NCBI GenBank assembly: GCA_937924555.1
Contig: CALDSN010000130.1
Location: 1-7,332, forward strand
Source: an uncultured bacterium
GTDB taxonomy: Bacteria; Cloacimonadota; Cloacimonadia; Cloacimonadales; Cloacimonadaceae
Length of the DNA stretch: 7,332 bases
Reading direction: 5' to 3'
The position numbers and the translations under genes are program-made. Within the stretch, counting starts at the first letter, position 1; each line of letters begins with the position of its first letter. Of the stretch, positions 4,919 to 7,332 are shown piece after piece. The notes beneath the pieces are model-generated. The model made no database searches. It had not been told where the DNA came from and worked only from the letters and a program-made list of their open reading frames with translations.

Positions 4919-6356
4919 TGCTTCTAAGGCCCGCTCCGGCATAGTTCAGGGTATTCGCTGGAACATCGTCACCACGGTGCTTAGGCGGACAATGAGCCTG
5001 GCATTATTGCTGGCATTGGCATCTTGGCTTAGCCAAAGCGACCTGGGTCTGTTCCGCACCTACAGCCTGATTTTAACCATGCTGACCATATTTGCGGTGT
5101 TAGGCATGGATTCCAACGTGATTACCATGAAACGGCACCGTTTATTGGCAATTCACAGCTTTGCTCAGCTTGGCATCGGCTTTTCGGTTATCATAAGCAT
5201 CGTTATGGTGTTTATCGCACAAAGTTTTGGAAACTTGTATCATAGCAAGGAACTCGTGATACTACTTAGGTGCACGTCGATATTTGTTGTAGTTGAAGCT
5301 CTTCGCAGGCTGCTCCGAAGCATTGCGCAAGTTAGACTGAAGTTCAAAGAACTTGCTTTGGCAGAGACATGGAATGTGGTTTTCTACTGCAGCTTAAGCT
5401 TTGCAGTAATTCCTTTCTACCGTCATGTGTGGGTATATGTAGTGGCATACTACCTGGGAAACCTGGTTGAGTGCCTCTTTCTGGCTTACTACCTCAAGCC
5501 CATCCCAACCCTTCGGTTTAAGCGGCTATTCTCACTCAAGTGGATGGGCTACAGCACCGCAATCATCGCCCGTTACAAGGCTTTCCTGCTTAATGTAAGT
5601 GCTATCCACCTGCTAAACACTTATGCCGGGAATGCGCCTATTCTGTTCTTGGGCACCTTTGTGGAAGCTGCCTCCATGGGGCAGTATTTCTTTGCTTCTC
5701 AGCTTATTGGAGTTCCGGTGGTGATGTTTACCACGGCTGTCGGGCAAGTGTTATACCCAGTATTTGCGCAAAGTGAACGGGAGCGTACTATCACAAACAT
5801 CAACACCTATGCAAGATTGACCCTAGCCCTGGGCATGCCTCTGCTGATGCTTTATGCCTTTGGCTTGGGCAAACTGGTTCCCGGGTTCTTTGGCGATAAA
5901 TGGAACGAAGCAGTGGCTTTATTGTTTTGTCTCATGCCCTTCTTTGGCAGCAGTATGTTGAATGACCCGATTAGCGGAATCCCTTTTGTTTACCGCAAAC
6001 CGCATTATGAACTGGTGTGGAACATAGTATCCCTAACCCTCAGGATAATTGCCCTCTGGTTTGGCTTAGGTTACGGTTTTGTTGTGGCTGTGTTGTGCTT
6101 CAGCTTGGTAAGTGCTTTGATGAACTTGCTGTTTTATCTGATGTCGCTAATCTTGTTACGGGCTTCAATAAAAGATGCATTACGGCAGCTTCTTATGCGA
6201 GGGCTTATCATTGCAGGCTTGGGTTATGCCTTTTATATGGCATATAATACTCCGTTTGCCTTGCTGTATGGTGCAGCAATCTTTGCCCTGTATGTGGCAT
6301 TGCTATACTTGTTCTCCGGGCAAGTTATTCGGGACTTCATGAGGGTAGTTCTATGA
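4911..6356 (+). CDS. Wzx-like polysaccharide flippase (MOP/MATE superfamily membrane protein)
   Basis: About 481 residues, very hydrophobic, with roughly 12 membrane segments by eye (for example near 50-65, 86-104, 173-193, 258-280, 303-320, 334-350, 372-398, 399-416, 430-444 and 447-467). The N-terminus GIRWNIV followed by ASWLSQSDLGLFRTYSLILTM is the hallmark of the polysaccharide export (Wzx/RfbX) family, in which the L-x-x-x-D-x-G-x-F motif follows the first helix. These proteins flip undecaprenyl-diphosphate-linked oligosaccharide from the cytoplasmic to the periplasmic face. The neighbours (glycosyltransferase, acyltransferase, deacetylase) fit this. The only suitable start I see is TTG 4911, overlapping the ruvB stop by 8 bases; the nearest Shine-Dalgarno-like GGAG (4894-4897) is 13 bases away, so initiation may rely on re-initiation after ruvB. 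The ATG at 4918 is in another frame that closes at once. Its stop overlaps the next gene's start (ATGA, 6353-6356). Confidence 0.88.
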   Translation: MSDASKARSGIVQGIRWNIVTTVLRRTMSLALLLALASWLSQSDLGLFRTYSLILTMLTIFAVLGMDSNVITMKRHRLLAIHSFAQLGIGFSVIISIVMVFIAQSFGNLYHSKELVILLRCTSIFVVVEALRRLLRSIAQVRLKFKELALAETWNVVFYCSLSFAVIPFYRHVWVYVVAYYLGNLVECLFLAYYLKPIPTLRFKRLFSLKWMGYSTAIIARYKAFLLNVSAIHLLNTYAGNAPILFLGTFVEAASMGQYFFASQLIGVPVVMFTTAVGQVLYPVFAQSERERTITNINTYARLTLALGMPLLMLYAFGLGKLVPGFFGDKWNEAVALLFCLMPFFGSSMLNDPISGIPFVYRKPHYELVWNIVSLTLRIIALWFGLGYGFVVAVLCFSLVSALMNLLFYLMSLILLRASIKDALRQLLMRGLIIAGLGYAFYMAYNTPFALLYGAAIFALYVALLYLFSGQVIRDFMRVVL

Positions 6357-7138
6357 GCACGAATTTGCTTAAGCGGATTATCTGGAAAGTCCCCAATACC
6401 TTTTGTCCACAGCATTCGATGCATGAGTATGAGTTAATTCTTAAAGCAGCTCTGGCACAGGGATACAAGTTTCTAACTCTGGGTGAATTGTCACGTATGG
6501 CGCGAGCACCAGAAACACCATTTATTATCCTCAGACACGATATTGACACAGACCCCAAGGCTGCACTCCGTTTTGCGCAGATTGAGCTTGCAAATAATGC
6601 ACGGGGAACATATTTCTTTCGCCGTTGCACATGGAATCCAACCGTTATGGACAAGCTTTTCCGCCAAAATCATGAAGTAGGCTATCACTACGAAGAGCTG
6701 AGCGATTATGCCAAGGCTAAGCATCTGAAGCAAAAAGAGCTTATCCTGCCCCATCTATCGGATATCCGCGAAATCTTCGCCCATAACTTAAACACTTTAC
6801 GTAGCACGGTTCAAAGCCCTTTAACCTGTGCTGCCGCACATGGTGATTTCACCTATCCAACCATAGATTTGGGTAATAAGCTCTTCATGCAGGATATACA
6901 GTTTCGCAGTTATTTGGGTATTGAATATGAAGCTTATGATTCGGAACTGGTGCAGAAGTACGGTCACCATATCAGTGACAAACCCGCTCCGCAGAACTAC
7001 TATCCCGGCTCACCTCTCGAACTAATCTACCAAAAGGAAAGCTTTCTATTTCTCAGTCACCCGCGTTGGTGGATACCCAACCCCAGGGAAAACATCAAGG
7101 CTGATGTTATGGCAAACCTGCAAAGGCTGCTGTGGTAA
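6353..7138 (+). CDS. NodB-like polysaccharide deacetylase (WbmS-like, CE4 superfamily)
   Basis: 261 residues with no clear signal peptide, so probably cytoplasmic or acting at the inner face. Signatures of a divergent carbohydrate esterase 4 fold are ILRHDIDTDP (59-68; His62, Asp63, Asp65, probable metal and base residues), GTYFFRR (85-91), HEVGYHYEEL (107-116; His107 and His112 in place of the classical H-x3-H pair), AAHGD (161-165) and a late LSHPRWW (234-240) that supplies a His. The set and the length resemble the WbmS-like deacetylases of O-antigen clusters, which are thought to remove N-acetyl groups from sugars; that activity is inferred, not shown. The ATGA overlap with the flippase stop points to coupled translation in one operon. 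It could counterbalance the acetyltransferase at the other end of the operon. Its stop TAA (7136-7138) directly abuts the stop of the convergent gene. Confidence 0.82.
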   Translation: MSTNLLKRIIWKVPNTFCPQHSMHEYELILKAALAQGYKFLTLGELSRMARAPETPFIILRHDIDTDPKAALRFAQIELANNARGTYFFRRCTWNPTVMDKLFRQNHEVGYHYEELSDYAKAKHLKQKELILPHLSDIREIFAHNLNTLRSTVQSPLTCAAAHGDFTYPTIDLGNKLFMQDIQFRSYLGIEYEAYDSELVQKYGHHISDKPAPQNYYPGSPLELIYQKESFLFLSHPRWWIPNPRENIKADVMANLQRLLW

Positions 7139-7332
7139 TCAACAGTGATTGCGAAGCTTTAGCTCTATGGGATGTGGGTTCAGATATATTTGCCCCGCCA
7201 GATACTCTTTTTGGTACTTATTAGTGTAATGGTTCAACATGGTTATGGGCACAATCAGCGGAACCAAGCCTTCCTTAAAACGGTTAATCAGTTGTAATAG
7301 CTCAGCTTTTTCGCTGCCATCTATATCCTGCT
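7139..7332 (-). CDS. DUF1722 (YbgA-like) protein, C-terminal end (partial, 5' end outside window)
   Basis: Reading the minus strand from the right edge gives 63 codons and then TGA at 7141-7139. The peptide contains LLQLINRFKEGLVPLIVP, then TMLNHYTNKY, YLAGQIYLNPHPIELKLRNH and a final Cys. The arrangement of a helix with R-x-x-G-x-x-P-L, then L-x-H-Y, then Y-L-x-x-Q-x-Y-L-x-P-x-P-x-E-L-x-L-R-N, is the distinctive end of the DUF1722 domain (E. coli YbgA). That domain is often fused to an N-terminal DUF523. Function is unclear; in some bacteria it sits near photolyase genes. It is convergent with the deacetylase gene with no spacer and no visible terminator. I read this frame by hand from the sequence; it is open to the window edge. 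Confidence 0.8.
   Translation of the reverse strand, partial: QDIDGSEKAELLQLINRFKEGLVPLIVPITMLNHYTNKYQKEYLAGQIYLNPHPIELKLRNHC

Noticed and set aside
5024..5036. Inverted repeat TTGGCT/AGCCAA in the flippase gene
   Set aside because: One-base centre leaves only a four-pair stem with a realistic loop; expected by chance in coding DNA.

Overview
The window is a gene-dense stretch of bacterial chromosome, roughly mid-40s % GC by eye. It has eight complete protein genes and one cut gene at each end. Only 91 bases (2331-2421) lie clearly between genes, and I see no rRNA, tRNA, CRISPR array, insertion sequence or prophage gene. A polyprenyl-phosphate-type glycosyltransferase, a lipid-linked-glycan flippase and an O-antigen-type deacetylase suggest a diderm (Gram-negative type) bacterium with surface polysaccharide. 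Codon style and gene mix would fit an uncultured fermentative lineage such as Cloacimonadota, but that is a low-confidence guess without a database search.

Left block (1-1437, + strand): the tail of a receiver (response regulator) domain, a small S4 RNA-binding protein of the RqcP/Hsp15 type, and a membrane-anchored HExxH metallopeptidase. The three overlap end to start and look translationally coupled. A strong terminator-like hairpin (483-512, followed by a T-rich run) sits inside the first codons of the peptidase gene. This makes either the start of that gene or its expression unusual.

Middle (1434-2330, - strand): a full XerC/XerD-type tyrosine recombinase with all catalytic residues. 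Its stop overlaps the stop of the peptidase gene. It diverges from the right block across the 91-base intergenic region, which must hold the promoters for both directions.

Right block (2422-7138, + strand): hexapeptide-repeat sugar acyltransferase, DPM1-like glycosyltransferase, RuvB Holliday-junction helicase, Wzx-like flippase and WbmS-like polysaccharide deacetylase. Gaps are 5 bases or less, or the genes overlap, so this is probably one operon. Four genes fit making, modifying and exporting a lipid-linked glycan. ruvB is the outlier, a DNA-repair gene placed inside an envelope-glycan operon without ruvA or ruvC. The last gene meets, with no spacer, the end of a convergent DUF1722 (YbgA-like) gene that runs off the right edge.

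I do not see a clearly new multi-gene system. The most interesting items are the hairpin inside the peptidase start, the S4-peptidase pairing, and ruvB within the glycan operon.
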